NCBI GenBank assembly: GCA_900115795.1
Contig: FOXT01000004.1
Span: 124,001 to 188,000, forward strand
DNA from: Lachnospiraceae bacterium XBB1006
Lineage (GTDB): Bacteria; Bacillota; Clostridia; Lachnospirales; Lachnospiraceae
Direction of reading: 5' to 3'
DNA length: 64,000 bases
Made by a program: the position numbers and the translations under genes. This document shows positions 17,466 to 26,074 of this stretch, one piece after another. The stretch's first letter is position 1, and each line of letters starts with the position of its first letter. The notes beneath the pieces were generated by a model. The model did not search any database and was not told the origin of the DNA. It was given only the letters and a program-made list of their open reading frames with translations.

Positions 17466-19206
17466 AATCCATTATCAACGAAAGATGTGAGATGTCATCA
17501 TCACTGGTCATGGAATAATTCGTATAATAAACTACAAACCCCGGTCTTGCTCCACTTGGTTTTTTGACTTCCTTACGACGAACGTAATCAATTTCAACTT
17601 TTTGACTTCCACGACCTTTCGAATAATAGGCCGCTAAACGTGCCGCATCCTCGAAGACATGATCCGGTAATTCCTCGCCCTTTGATTTTACCACCACATG
17701 AGACCCCGGCATTTTCTTGGCATGAAACCACCAATCGTTTCCGTTTGCAAATTTAAAAGTTAATTCTTCATTTTGCAAATTATTTTTACCAACATAAATA
17801 TCAAACCCGTCTGCTGTGCGATAGTGGAACGGTTTACTTTTACTTTTGTTTTTCTTTCCATTACTTCCGCGTTCTTTTAATTCGCCGGACAAAACCAATT
17901 CTTCCCGAATTTGCTTTAAATCTTCCTCGTTTGTAGCAATATCAATCGAAGTAAGGACCGTATCCAGATGCTCGATTTCCTGTTTTGTTTCAACAATTCG
18001 TTCCTCCAATGCCTCTTTTGTTCGCTTAAGCTTATTATATTTTTCAAAATAACGCTGAGCATTCTCCATCGCCGTCTTGGTTTCATCAAGCGGAATGGTA
18101 ATGTCTTCGTTGGTGTAGTAATTCACGCAGGTTAAGGATTTTTCTCCTTGTTGAACATGATAACCGTAGGTGTGAAGCAATTCTCCATAAAGCTTATATT
18201 TATCTTTCCCTTCGGTATCCGCTAATTGATGAAGTTGTAAATCATATTTTTTACGATTTCTTTCTAAAGCCGTCGTAACTACCCGACGCAAATCCGCCGA
18301 CTTTTGATGAATTCGGCTATAATTTTCCTTGTCCTGATAGAATGTTTCTAACGCTTCAGAAATGGTGGAAACCGGCACTGCTGTATAATCAGAAAACTGT
18401 TCGTACGGGAACACCGAGTATTCCTTCGGCTCTTTTTGATCATACACAATAACAGGCGAAAAATTTTCTGAACGTACGTCATCCATGAACAACGTAAACA
18501 CGCGATACAAATGTAGTTTCGCATTCTCATCAAGTGCATCCGTAGGGCGGTCACCTTCTAAGGACGCACGATAACACATTTCCTGGGCAGCCACGGGACT
18601 GATTCCTGTATAGCTTTGATAAATAGCTTTTGCAAGCGGTAGCGCCTTGGAATAAACCGTTTCATAAAATTCTTCCTTGGTAGTTGTCATCGGATTCATT
18701 TTCGCTGTTGTTTTTGGGATAAAATAGGTACGTCCCGGAAGCACTTCTCGAATAGAACTAACACTTGCAGGGATGTGTTTAATGCTATCAATAATTCTGT
18801 CATCCGCATCCGTAAAAATAATATTACTGTGTTTTCCCATAATTTCTATCATTAATTTCTTTCTACAAAGATCTCCCAATTCGTTACGATGTTCCAATTC
18901 AAAAATAATAATACGCTCAAAATCCGGCTGATAAACACGTACAATCCGCGCAGATGAAAGATGCTTTCGCAAAAGCATACAAAAATTGGGCGCAACGAGT
19001 GGATTTTCTTTACTTTTTTCCGTAAAGTAAACCAACGGGAGGGAAGCGCTGGCTGACAAAAATAATTTTTTATTGCCATTTGGCCCTTTGATTGCCAACA
19101 TTAGTGCATCGTTTTCCGGCTGATAAATCTTATTAATGCGTCCATTTTCTATATTTTTGCGAAGTTCACATACTAAATTACAAATGGTTATACCATCGAA
19201 TGCCAT
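17464..19206 (-). CDS. rqcH: Rqc2 homolog RqcH (NFACT family, formerly fibronectin-binding A)
   Basis: A 580-residue protein of ribosome-associated quality control. RqcH binds stalled 50S subunits and directs alanine tailing (family knowledge). NFACT-N starts MAFDGITICNLV, a helical coiled coil lies at about 290-430, and NFACT-R carries the signature DWWFHAKKMPGSHVV near residue 495-510. Its sequence also has the LP-x-VYFT and NFCMLLRKHL blocks of the family. It is transcribed alone from its own promoter against recG. A YlmH-type protein, another candidate factor of the same pathway, is at 49206-49958. Confidence 0.93.
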   Translation of the reverse strand: MAFDGITICNLVCELRKNIENGRINKIYQPENDALMLAIKGPNGNKKLFLSASASLPLVYFTEKSKENPLVAPNFCMLLRKHLSSARIVRVYQPDFERIIIFELEHRNELGDLCRKKLMIEIMGKHSNIIFTDADDRIIDSIKHIPASVSSIREVLPGRTYFIPKTTAKMNPMTTTKEEFYETVYSKALPLAKAIYQSYTGISPVAAQEMCYRASLEGDRPTDALDENAKLHLYRVFTLFMDDVRSENFSPVIVYDQKEPKEYSVFPYEQFSDYTAVPVSTISEALETFYQDKENYSRIHQKSADLRRVVTTALERNRKKYDLQLHQLADTEGKDKYKLYGELLHTYGYHVQQGEKSLTCVNYYTNEDITIPLDETKTAMENAQRYFEKYNKLKRTKEALEERIVETKQEIEHLDTVLTSIDIATNEEDLKQIREELVLSGELKERGSNGKKNKSKSKPFHYRTADGFDIYVGKNNLQNEELTFKFANGNDWWFHAKKMPGSHVVVKSKGEELPDHVFEDAARLAAYYSKGRGSQKVEIDYVRRKEVKKPSGARPGFVVYYTNYSMTSDDDISHLSLIMD

Positions 19207-19238
19207 ATTCTGTCACCTTCCTTTTTTTCGATAAAAAA

Positions 19239-19268
19239 AGTATAGCATGTTTTTTACTAAAATGCTAA
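19239..19268 (-). promoter_or_regulatory. Probable promoter of rqcH
   Basis: On the minus strand: TTAGCA, an 18-base spacer and TATACT about 35 bases before the rqcH start. Confidence 0.5.
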
Positions 19269-19275
19269 CAATTCA

Positions 19276-19304
19276 TTGACTTAAAAAATGAATTTGCTTA
19301 TAAT
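19276..19304 (+). promoter_or_regulatory. Sigma-A type promoter for the yicC-remA-gmk-rpoZ operon
   Basis: TTGACT (19276-19281), a 17-base spacer and a perfect TATAAT (19299-19304) with a 66-base leader before yicC. Confidence 0.88.
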
Positions 19305-19370
19305 AAATATATCTATGCATACAGTTCTTTTTTGTGTGTACATAGAATTTAATAGAATTAGGAGATTGTT

Positions 19371-20249
19371 ATGATAAAGAGTATGACCGGATTTGGTCGC
19401 GACGAGAGCAGTAACGATAACTATAAGATATCCGTCGAGCTAAAAGCTGTAAATCATCGTTATTTCGATGTTAGTACAAAGATGCCAAAGAAATTAAACA
19501 TGTTCGATAGCAGTATTCGTTCCTTACTTAAGAATTATATCCAACGTGGCAAAGTTGACCTTTATATTATGTTTGAAGATTTTACAGAAGGACAGGAGAA
19601 TGTAAAATATAATTCGACTGTTGCAAATGAATACGTAAAATACTTAAAACAGATGGCCGATGAATTTGGACTGGATAACGATATCCGCATCAGTTCTCTT
19701 GCGCGTATGCCGGAAGTTTTTTCAATGGAAGAAGTTGCACTTGATGAGGAAGCACTTTGGTCCCAATTAAAGGAAACCCTTGAGAATGCCTGCAAACAAT
19801 TTGTGTCAAGCCGTGAAGTAGAAGGGGAACGCCTCAAAGAGGATTTGCTGAATAAACTATCAGAAATGTCAGCTTATGTTGCATTTATCGAGGAAAGGTC
19901 GCCTCAGATTATTTCCGAATATCGCCAACGATTGCTCGACAAGATTGCAGATCTCTTAGAAGACACCAAAATCGATGAATCTCGTGTCGTTCAAGAAGTT
20001 ACAATTTTTGCAGACAAAGTGTGCGTTGATGAAGAGATTGTTCGTTTAAAGAGCCATATCGAAGCAACCAAAGAAGCCCTTCTTTCCGGTGATTCCGTTG
20101 GAAGAAAGCTAGACTTTATCGCACAGGAAATGAATCGTGAAGCGAATACCATACTTTCGAAATCTACCGATCTTGAAATTTCCAATATTGGAATAGAATT
20201 AAAGACACTTATTGAGAAAGTTCGAGAGCAGATTCAGAATATTGAGTAG
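19371..20249 (+). CDS. YicC family endoribonuclease
   Basis: A 292-residue protein of the YicC/YloC family. MIKSMTGFGR at the start, VELKAVNHRYFD and the C-terminal EMNREANTILSKSTD are the family signatures. Members are endoribonucleases that affect small RNA and mRNA turnover (family knowledge). The order yicC-remA-gmk-rpoZ is the conserved yloC-ylzA-gmk-rpoZ cluster of Firmicutes. It has its own strong promoter and a TAGGAG ribosome binding site. Confidence 0.93.
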   Translation: MIKSMTGFGRDESSNDNYKISVELKAVNHRYFDVSTKMPKKLNMFDSSIRSLLKNYIQRGKVDLYIMFEDFTEGQENVKYNSTVANEYVKYLKQMADEFGLDNDIRISSLARMPEVFSMEEVALDEEALWSQLKETLENACKQFVSSREVEGERLKEDLLNKLSEMSAYVAFIEERSPQIISEYRQRLLDKIADLLEDTKIDESRVVQEVTIFADKVCVDEEIVRLKSHIEATKEALLSGDSVGRKLDFIAQEMNREANTILSKSTDLEISNIGIELKTLIEKVREQIQNIE

Positions 20250-20251
20250 CT

Positions 20252-20503
20252 ATGGGAAAATTAATTAATATTGGATATGGGAATATGATGAATACGGAAC
20301 GCATTCTTGCGGTTATCAATCCGGATTCCGCTCCTGCGAAACGAATCATTAGCAGAAGCAAAGAAACGGAGCAGCTAATTGATGCTACGCAAGGGCGAAA
20401 GACAAAGTCTATCATTATTACAGATACGGATCGTATAGTGTTATCCGCTCTTTTGCCGGAGACAATTGCCGGACGTATGTCATCGGAGCCATTAAAAGAA
20501 TAA
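20252..20503 (+). CDS. remA: RemA family DNA-binding regulator (DUF370)
   Basis: An 83-residue protein beginning MGKLINIGYGN, with RILAVI-x-PDSAPAKRII and a following DATQGRKTKSIIITD, all typical of RemA/YlzA. In Bacillus RemA is a ring-forming transcription activator of matrix and osmoprotection genes. It starts two bases after the yicC stop and has no clear ribosome binding site of its own, so translation is probably coupled. Confidence 0.92.
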   Translation: MGKLINIGYGNMMNTERILAVINPDSAPAKRIISRSKETEQLIDATQGRKTKSIIITDTDRIVLSALLPETIAGRMSSEPLKE

Positions 20504-20516
20504 CGAGGTTTAAGAA

Positions 20517-21149
20517 ATGAATCAAAACAAAGGAATTCTTGTTGTTTTCTCAGGTTTTGCCGGTTCCGGAAAAGGAACGATCATGAAAGAGTTAATGAAA
20601 CGTTATCCAGAAACATATGCATTATCTGTTTCTGCAACAACCAGAGACCCCCGTCCCGGGGAAGAAGAAGGCCGCGAATATTTTTTTAAAACGGAAGAGG
20701 AATTTTTAGCGTTGGCGCATGAGAATCAGATGCTTGAATTTGCCCAATATGTGGGACATTATTACGGAACCCCCCGCGCTTACGTAGAGCAGAAGTTAGA
20801 AGAAGGTTACGATGTCATTCTGGAAATCGAAACACAGGGTGCTTTGAAGGTAAAACAGCTCATACCGGATGCCTTACTTATGTTTGTGACCCCTCCGGAT
20901 GCCGATACCGTTTTCTCACGTTTGACCGGACGTGGCACAGAGGACGAGAAGACGATTGCACGTCGCATGGCCAAAGCCTATGATGAGGCTGATATCATGT
21001 GTTCTTATGATTTTTGGGTAATTAATGACGACTTAGATACATGTGTTTCGGAAGTTCATTCTATTATTCAAAATGAACATGCGCGCACCTGTCGAAAGAA
21101 AGCGCAGATTAAGCAAATGAAACAGCAGCTTAGCAGCTATGTCAAATAG
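20517..21149 (+). CDS. gmk: Guanylate kinase
   Basis: A 210-residue enzyme that converts GMP and ATP to GDP and ADP. The P-loop reads SGFAGSGKGT near residues 12-21, while most guanylate kinases have GPSGAGKGT, so the third position is changed to Phe-Ala. The GMP-binding blocks are SVSATTRDPRPGEEEGREY and EFAQYVGHYYGTP, and the lid RLTGRGTEDEKTIARR is normal. The C-terminus carries a short basic extension. Within the remA-gmk-rpoZ operon. Confidence 0.93.
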   Translation: MNQNKGILVVFSGFAGSGKGTIMKELMKRYPETYALSVSATTRDPRPGEEEGREYFFKTEEEFLALAHENQMLEFAQYVGHYYGTPRAYVEQKLEEGYDVILEIETQGALKVKQLIPDALLMFVTPPDADTVFSRLTGRGTEDEKTIARRMAKAYDEADIMCSYDFWVINDDLDTCVSEVHSIIQNEHARTCRKKAQIKQMKQQLSSYVK

Positions 21150-21166
21150 AAAGGAGATTATGTAGT

Positions 21167-21400
21167 ATGTTACATCCATCTTACACAGATTTAATGAGAG
21201 TTGTAAACAGTGAAGTAGAAATTGGCGAGGAACCGGTTGTTAATAGCCGTTATTCCATCGTTATCGCAACCGCGAAAAGAGCGCGTCAGTTAATTGACGG
21301 AGCTCCTGCAAAGGCAATGGCAACTTGTAACAAGCCTTTTTCCACCGCAGTAGAAGAATTATACAAAGGACAGATTCATATTCTTTCCGAGGACGAATAA
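21167..21400 (+). CDS. rpoZ: DNA-directed RNA polymerase omega subunit
   Basis: A 77-residue protein directly after gmk, with AAAGGAG before the ATG. MLHPSYTDLM, the NSRYSIVIATAKRARQLI helix and the AVEELYKGQI end are those of clostridial omega subunits. It stabilises the polymerase beta-prime subunit. A weak hairpin follows before rimO. Confidence 0.92.
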   Translation: MLHPSYTDLMRVVNSEVEIGEEPVVNSRYSIVIATAKRARQLIDGAPAKAMATCNKPFSTAVEELYKGQIHILSEDE

Positions 21401-21408
21401 CGAAAGTA

Positions 21409-21432
21409 GGAAGTGCCTGATGGGCACTTTCC
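21409..21432 (+). terminator. Weak hairpin between rpoZ and rimO
   Basis: AAGTGCC (21411-21417) pairs with GGCACTT (21423-21429), with two more G-C pairs across a bulged T and only a short CCTTTGCTTT after it. It may give partial termination. Confidence 0.35.
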
Positions 21433-21460
21433 TTTGCTTTAAGACAGAAAGGTTATATTC

Positions 21461-22771
21461 ATGAATATTTTATTTGTATCATTGGGTTGTGATAAGAACT
21501 TAGTTGATTCTGAGTTTATGCTCGGTGCTTTAACAGAAGCCGGGCATCAGATTGTGGACGATGAACAGGAAGCCGAGATTATTGTTGTCAATTCCTGCTG
21601 CTTTATAAATGACGCAAAAGAAGAGAGTATTGAAACCATTTTGGAAATGGCTCAGTATAAAGAAACCGGAAGGTTAAAGAAATTGATTGTTACCGGTTGC
21701 CTGTCGCAGCGTTATCAAGAGGAAATTTTTAAAGAGCTGCCGGAAGTAGATGCCATTTTAGGAACGAATTCTTACGATGAGATACTGAATGTTATCAATG
21801 ATGTGGAACGTTCCTCCTTTAAGTCTCTTCACACGCTGCCGAAAATGAAAAATAAACGTGTGTTATCGACCCCAGGGCATTACGCACACTTAAAAATCGC
21901 AGAAGGATGCAACAAGAACTGTGCATACTGCATTATCCCGTCCATCCGTGGCCCATACCGCAGCGTTCCTATGGAGACGCTTTTGGCACAGGCGAAAGAA
22001 CTTGTTGCCAATGGGGTAAAAGAACTGATTTTGGTGGCACAGGAAACAACGCTCTATGGTGTAGATTTATACCAAAAGAAATCGCTTCATGTGCTACTAG
22101 ATGAGCTTAATAAAATTCCGGGACTCTATTGGATTCGTATCATGTATTGTTATCCGGAAGAAATATATGATGAACTGATTGATTCGATGATTCGAAACGA
22201 AAAAGTATGCCATTATCTTGATATGCCGATACAGCATGCAAATGATACAATGTTAAAGAATATGAATCGTAGAACCAATCAAACGGAGCTTCGTGCCAAC
22301 ATTGAGAAATTACGTTCACGTATTCCGGATATTTGTCTGCGAACAACGTTAATTTGCGGTTTTCCTGGTGAAACGCCTGCACAGCACGAAGAATTGATGC
22401 AGTTTATTAACGATATGGAATTTGACCGGTTAGGTGCCTTTTGCTATTCTCCGGAAGAGGGAACTCCCGCAGCCGAACGCACAGATCAGATAGCCGAAGA
22501 ACAGAAAGAAGAGTGGAAAAATGATGTAATGGAACTTTCTGAAGAAATACTTTATGACAAGAATCAATCTATGATTGGCAAGGTTCTTCCGGCAATTATT
22601 GAAGGAAAAGTAGCCGATGAGAATTCCTACATTGGCAGAACTTATCGGGACGCGCCGGATATTGATGGCTATATTTTTATTCAAACTGATGAGCAATTGG
22701 TCACCGGTGATTTTGTAAAAGCAAAAGTAATCGGTGCTTACGAATACGATTTGATAGGAGAGTTAGTATAA
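21461..22771 (+). CDS. rimO: Ribosomal protein S12 methylthiotransferase RimO
   Basis: A 436-residue radical-SAM methylthiotransferase acting on the conserved aspartate of ribosomal protein S12. It begins ILFVSLGCDKNLVDSE, the RimO form of the UPF0004 domain. The radical-SAM cysteines are Cys150, Cys154 and Cys157, followed by PSIRGPYRS. The C-terminal TRAM domain ends with the YDLIGELV strand. Its stop codon overlaps the pgsA start (TAATG). It is distinct from the MiaB at 2076. Confidence 0.95.
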   Translation: MNILFVSLGCDKNLVDSEFMLGALTEAGHQIVDDEQEAEIIVVNSCCFINDAKEESIETILEMAQYKETGRLKKLIVTGCLSQRYQEEIFKELPEVDAILGTNSYDEILNVINDVERSSFKSLHTLPKMKNKRVLSTPGHYAHLKIAEGCNKNCAYCIIPSIRGPYRSVPMETLLAQAKELVANGVKELILVAQETTLYGVDLYQKKSLHVLLDELNKIPGLYWIRIMYCYPEEIYDELIDSMIRNEKVCHYLDMPIQHANDTMLKNMNRRTNQTELRANIEKLRSRIPDICLRTTLICGFPGETPAQHEELMQFINDMEFDRLGAFCYSPEEGTPAAERTDQIAEEQKEEWKNDVMELSEEILYDKNQSMIGKVLPAIIEGKVADENSYIGRTYRDAPDIDGYIFIQTDEQLVTGDFVKAKVIGAYEYDLIGELV

Positions 22772-23310
22772 TGAATTTACCAAATAAGTTAACGGTATTT
22801 CGCGTAATTTTAATTCCTTTTTTTGTTTTCTTTATGCAACCAGGTTGGGGACAAACCGGACGTTATATCGCATTGGCAATCTTCATCGTCGCCAGTTTAA
22901 CAGATTTACTGGATGGGAAAATTGCCAGAAAATATAATCTCGTAACAAATTTTGGCAAACTGATGGATCCCTTAGCGGATAAACTGCTTGTATGTACTGC
23001 CATTATTTGTTTGATGGATTTGCGCTTGTTACCTGCCATTGTTGTAATTATTATCATTGCGCGAGAATTTATTATTTCCGCATTTCGACTTATTGCAGCA
23101 AGCAACCAGGTTGTTATTGCGGCCGGATGGTGGGGAAAATTTAAGACAACCTTTCAGATGCTAATGATTATTGCCCTATTACTTCATTTTGATACTCCGG
23201 GGTATCAATATTTAGAATATGGATTAATGATCATTGCAACCGCCTTGACCATTATTTCTTTGATGGATTATTTGATTAAAAATAAAGATGTCTTAAAAGA
23301 CCAGAACTAA
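22771..23310 (+). CDS. pgsA: CDP-diacylglycerol--glycerol-3-phosphate 3-phosphatidyltransferase
   Basis: A 179-residue membrane enzyme that makes phosphatidylglycerol phosphate. The CDP-alcohol phosphatidyltransferase motif DG-x2-AR-x8-G-x3-D-x3-D is complete (DGKIARK to DPLADK, residues 48-70). It has about five membrane helices. It starts on the rimO stop codon, a common arrangement in Firmicutes (rimO-pgsA), and is followed by rsmD after 11 bases. Confidence 0.95.
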   Translation: MNLPNKLTVFRVILIPFFVFFMQPGWGQTGRYIALAIFIVASLTDLLDGKIARKYNLVTNFGKLMDPLADKLLVCTAIICLMDLRLLPAIVVIIIIAREFIISAFRLIAASNQVVIAAGWWGKFKTTFQMLMIIALLLHFDTPGYQYLEYGLMIIATALTIISLMDYLIKNKDVLKDQN

Positions 23311-23321
23311 AGAGGAAAAAA

Positions 23322-23879
23322 ATGAGAATCATTGCAGGGAAATGTAAGAGTTTGCCGTTAAAAACTCCAAAGGGAGATCATACGAGACCCACTACGGATC
23401 GTATTAAAGAAACTCTATTTAATATGATTTCATATGAATTGCGTGAATGTCGGTTTCTTGATTTGTTTGCCGGAAGCGGTGGGATTGGTTTAGAGGCGAT
23501 TAGTCGTGGCGCCAATTACGCTGTTTTGGTCGAAAACAACAAAGAAGCTATTCGCTGTATTGAGGAAAACATCGCCTTTACTAAATTAGGTTCACAAGTC
23601 CTGTTATTAAAAAAAGATGTAATCAGCGCACTTTCTTCTATGGAGGGACAGGTTCCCTTTGATATCGTTTTTATGGATCCACCCTATGCGGATGGATATG
23701 AAAAACCGGTTCTTGTTGCTCTAAAACAGCATGGATTGGTTACGAAAGATACCATTATCATTATTGAAGCAGATAAAAATACCGAATTTGCTTTTTTAAA
23801 GGGTATTGGTTACGAATTAATAAAATACAAAGCGTATAAGACAAATGCCCATGCATTTGTGGCGTTGATGGAGGAGTAG
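23322..23879 (+). CDS. rsmD: 16S rRNA (guanine966-N2)-methyltransferase RsmD
   Basis: A 185-residue SAM-dependent methyltransferase. It begins MRIIAGKCKSLPLKTP, has FLDLFAGSGGIGLEAISRGA for SAM binding (around 44-63) and the DPPY catalytic motif in FMDPPYADG near residue 118. It acts on free or partly assembled 30S. It is followed after three bases by coaD, the standard pairing (ylbH-coaD in Bacillus). Confidence 0.94.
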   Translation: MRIIAGKCKSLPLKTPKGDHTRPTTDRIKETLFNMISYELRECRFLDLFAGSGGIGLEAISRGANYAVLVENNKEAIRCIEENIAFTKLGSQVLLLKKDVISALSSMEGQVPFDIVFMDPPYADGYEKPVLVALKQHGLVTKDTIIIIEADKNTEFAFLKGIGYELIKYKAYKTNAHAFVALMEE

Positions 23880-23882
23880 AAA

Positions 23883-24368
23883 ATGGGAAAGGCAATTTAT
23901 CCAGGAAGTTTTGACCCGATAACCAATGGACATTTGGATATTGTACGACGTGCAGCAAGGATGTTTGATGAAGTATATGTTGGTGTACTAATAAATAGCA
24001 CGAAAAATCCGTTGTTTTCTATGGAGGAACGTGTTAGTATGTTAGAAGAGGTATTAGAAGAGTACGACAATGTAAAAGTCGTATCCTTCGACGGATTGCT
24101 GGTAGATTACTGTCGTCAGAACGATATTCATACCATAATCCGTGGCCTTCGAGCAATTACTGATTTTGAATATGAACTGCAGATTGCACAAACGAACCGC
24201 GTCATGGCACCGGAAGTAGATACTGTATTTTTAGCCACCAGCTTACAATACTCTTATCTCAGTTCCTCAATCGTAAAGGAAATGGCCATGTATGATGCAG
24301 ATATTTCCAAAACGGTTCCTGAAAGTGTAAAAGCACATATTCAAAAGAAAATTCATGCAAGAACATAA
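23883..24368 (+). CDS. coaD: Pantetheine-phosphate adenylyltransferase
   Basis: A 161-residue enzyme of coenzyme A synthesis (4'-phosphopantetheine to dephospho-CoA). The nucleotidyl-transferase motif [14 protein letters not shown] is at residues 5-18, the [16 protein letters not shown] segment at about 88-103, and [12 protein letters not shown] is near the end. Length and motifs are fully typical. Confidence 0.97.
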   Translation: MGKAIYPGSFDPITNGHLDIVRRAARMFDEVYVGVLINSTKNPLFSMEERVSMLEEVLEEYDNVKVVSFDGLLVDYCRQNDIHTIIRGLRAITDFEYELQIAQTNRVMAPEVDTVFLATSLQYSYLSSSIVKEMAMYDADISKTVPESVKAHIQKKIHART

Positions 24369-24391
24369 TATCATCGGAGGAGGACATTCAT

Positions 24392-25006
24392 ATGACAAGC
24401 AGAATGGAGCAAATGATTGATGAAATAGAAGAATATATTGATGGTTGTAAATACCAGCATTTTTCTAACGAAAATATTGTTGTAAATCGTGGAGAATTGG
24501 ATCAATTACTTGACAACTTAAAGAAGAAGATCCCATCTGAAATTCGTGAGTATCAGAAGATTGTGCATAATAAAGATGCAATTTTAGCTGACGCAAAAGC
24601 AAAAGCTGAAGCCATCATTGCACAAGCTGAAATTCATACCAATGAATTAGTAAGCGAACATCAAATTATGCAACAGGCATATGCACAGGCCAATGAAGTG
24701 GTTATGCTGGCCACGAAACAAGCACAGGAAATATTGGATAATGCAACTACTGATGCCAACAATATTCGTACAGCCGCTATTTCCTATACCGGCGATATGC
24801 TTGGAAACGTGGAGAGCATTTTATCTGCAACTATGGACACCAGCCGTGCCAAATTTGATAATTACTATAACAATCTTAAAAACTGTTTGGATATCGTCCA
24901 AGCAAACAAGAAAGAACTTGTACCATCGGAACCTGTTTCTTCTGAACAAGAAGAATCCGTTTCTGAGGCTGCGGATTCTGTCGATGTTGCAGACCTAAAT
25001 GAATAA
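24392..25006 (+). CDS. Coiled-coil protein of unknown function
   Basis: A 204-residue hydrophilic protein with no signal or membrane helix. Residues about 25-60 hold VVNRGELDQLLDNLKKKIP, a short domain repeated in ATPase-subunit-H-like annotations. Residues about 65-150 form an Ala/Glu/Gln-rich helix (ADAKAKAEAIIAQAE, TKQAQEIL) like DivIVA or ATP synthase b-type coils, and the last 40 residues are acidic and disordered. It follows coaD with GGAGGAGG upstream and faces the ylbJ-like gene; its last 12 bases overlap the end of that gene. The placement suggests an envelope or division scaffold, but this is inference. Confidence 0.72.
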   Translation: MTSRMEQMIDEIEEYIDGCKYQHFSNENIVVNRGELDQLLDNLKKKIPSEIREYQKIVHNKDAILADAKAKAEAIIAQAEIHTNELVSEHQIMQQAYAQANEVVMLATKQAQEILDNATTDANNIRTAAISYTGDMLGNVESILSATMDTSRAKFDNYYNNLKNCLDIVQANKKELVPSEPVSSEQEESVSEAADSVDVADLNE

Positions 25007-25873
25007 GGAAATTCCTTTTACCAGCATGAAGGTGGTAATGGCAAGTACAGATTTTAAAAACAGATAGGTATGAATGGAAAGCTTTCTCTTTTGTAAAAAG
25101 GGCATCACTTGGAGAAAACCACTTATTCCTCCAAAGTTTAATGCCGCAAAAAGCAAAGCAGTATGGTTGGTTTGCGTATCACCGTTTGCATAGGTGAGTA
25201 AACCACTTGTAATTTCACAAAAAGGGGCTATGAATGTCGCGAACACGGTTCCTCTCGGCAGCGCCCTTACCATACGAATCAGTCCATTGCAAAGAAACAT
25301 ATAAACGAATAACCGCAATAAGATTTCGCTGCTTAGAAGAATCGCTTTGGTAAGTGGTTGTTCTTCCCGATAGATTAGCAGCGTTTCTTTTGTTGTTGAG
25401 AATTCTGATTTTTGATTTTTACAAAAAAAGCGATACGGTAAGTACACAAACCCGCTGCTAAATAGTAGCACCCCATAATACTGTAACAAAACAATATACG
25501 AAGTTTGATGCAAAAGTAGTTGTGCCACATAGGTTTGAATGAAGGCCGGACTAAACTGATTTACTGCAGCACAATAAAATAACACCTGCTGCTTACTAAT
25601 TCTTCCGGAATCATAGAAATGGCATCCCACTATGGTCCCAATTGGAAACCCACAGGCAAGCGAAAGGGTTGCACCAAAGACCATTCCGCTATCAGAAATC
25701 GGGCGCAAAAGTAAATAATATTGCACCAACAGGATTGTAGGCATCAACGATGGAATCACTGATTCATACCACAATCGCAACGTGTCTGTTACTGTCATAC
25801 GACACTGCATTGGAAAAGCCAAAAGAATACAAAGGCAATATATGAATATGGGTAAGATTAATTTTTTGCTCAT
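24995..25873 (-). CDS. YlbJ-like sporulation membrane protein
   Basis: A 292-residue polytopic protein related to YlbJ and SpoVV (nucleoside-recognition Gate fold). Family-like blocks are SLACGFPIGTIVG, AAVNQFSPAFIQ and the C-terminal LNFGGISGFLQV. YlbJ is needed for heat-resistant spores in Bacillus and lies next to coaD there; the position here is the same but on the opposite strand. The ATG at 25873 is chosen. The longer frame to 25975 is made by the palindromic element upstream, and neither start has a strong ribosome binding site. Confidence 0.8.
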   Translation of the reverse strand: MSKKLILPIFIYCLCILLAFPMQCRMTVTDTLRLWYESVIPSLMPTILLVQYYLLLRPISDSGMVFGATLSLACGFPIGTIVGCHFYDSGRISKQQVLFYCAAVNQFSPAFIQTYVAQLLLHQTSYIVLLQYYGVLLFSSGFVYLPYRFFCKNQKSEFSTTKETLLIYREEQPLTKAILLSSEILLRLFVYMFLCNGLIRMVRALPRGTVFATFIAPFCEITSGLLTYANGDTQTNHTALLFAALNFGGISGFLQVMPFLQKRKLSIHTYLFLKSVLAITTFMLVKGISLFI

Positions 25874-25911
25874 GTTAGAATATATTAAAAAGGCATAGAA
25901 ATTATGTAGGT

Positions 25912-26044
25912 ATTTGCGAAACTGCTCTGCGGCGAATGCCGCATGAGCAATTTGCATAATAAATCGTCTCTGCAAGTTAACTTGCGAGAACGATTTTTAT
26001 GCAAATTCAACATGCCACGGTCGTGGCAAAAGAGTTTCGCAATT
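25912..26044. repeat. 133-bp three-hairpin palindromic element
   Basis: An outer 10-bp stem (TTGCGAAACT 25914-25923 with AGTTTCGCAA 26033-26042) encloses three hairpins. The first is GCTC-TGCGGC-gaat-GCCGCA-t-GAGC (25924-25948). The second is a long stem (25949-25959 with 25997-26007, then 25961-25967 with 25990-25996) capped by the palindrome GCAAGTT/AACTTGC (25972-25985). The third is TGCCACG-gt-CGTGGCA (26013-26028). Almost every base is paired. It lies between the divergent ylbJ-like and pepD genes; no T tract follows it. Confidence 0.85.
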
Positions 26045-26074
26045 AACTAAAAAATTATGCCATAGGAGGTTAAC

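Noticed and set aside
25874-25975. Longer start of the YlbJ-like protein
   Set aside because: The extra residues come from the palindromic element and do not look like a membrane protein N-terminus.
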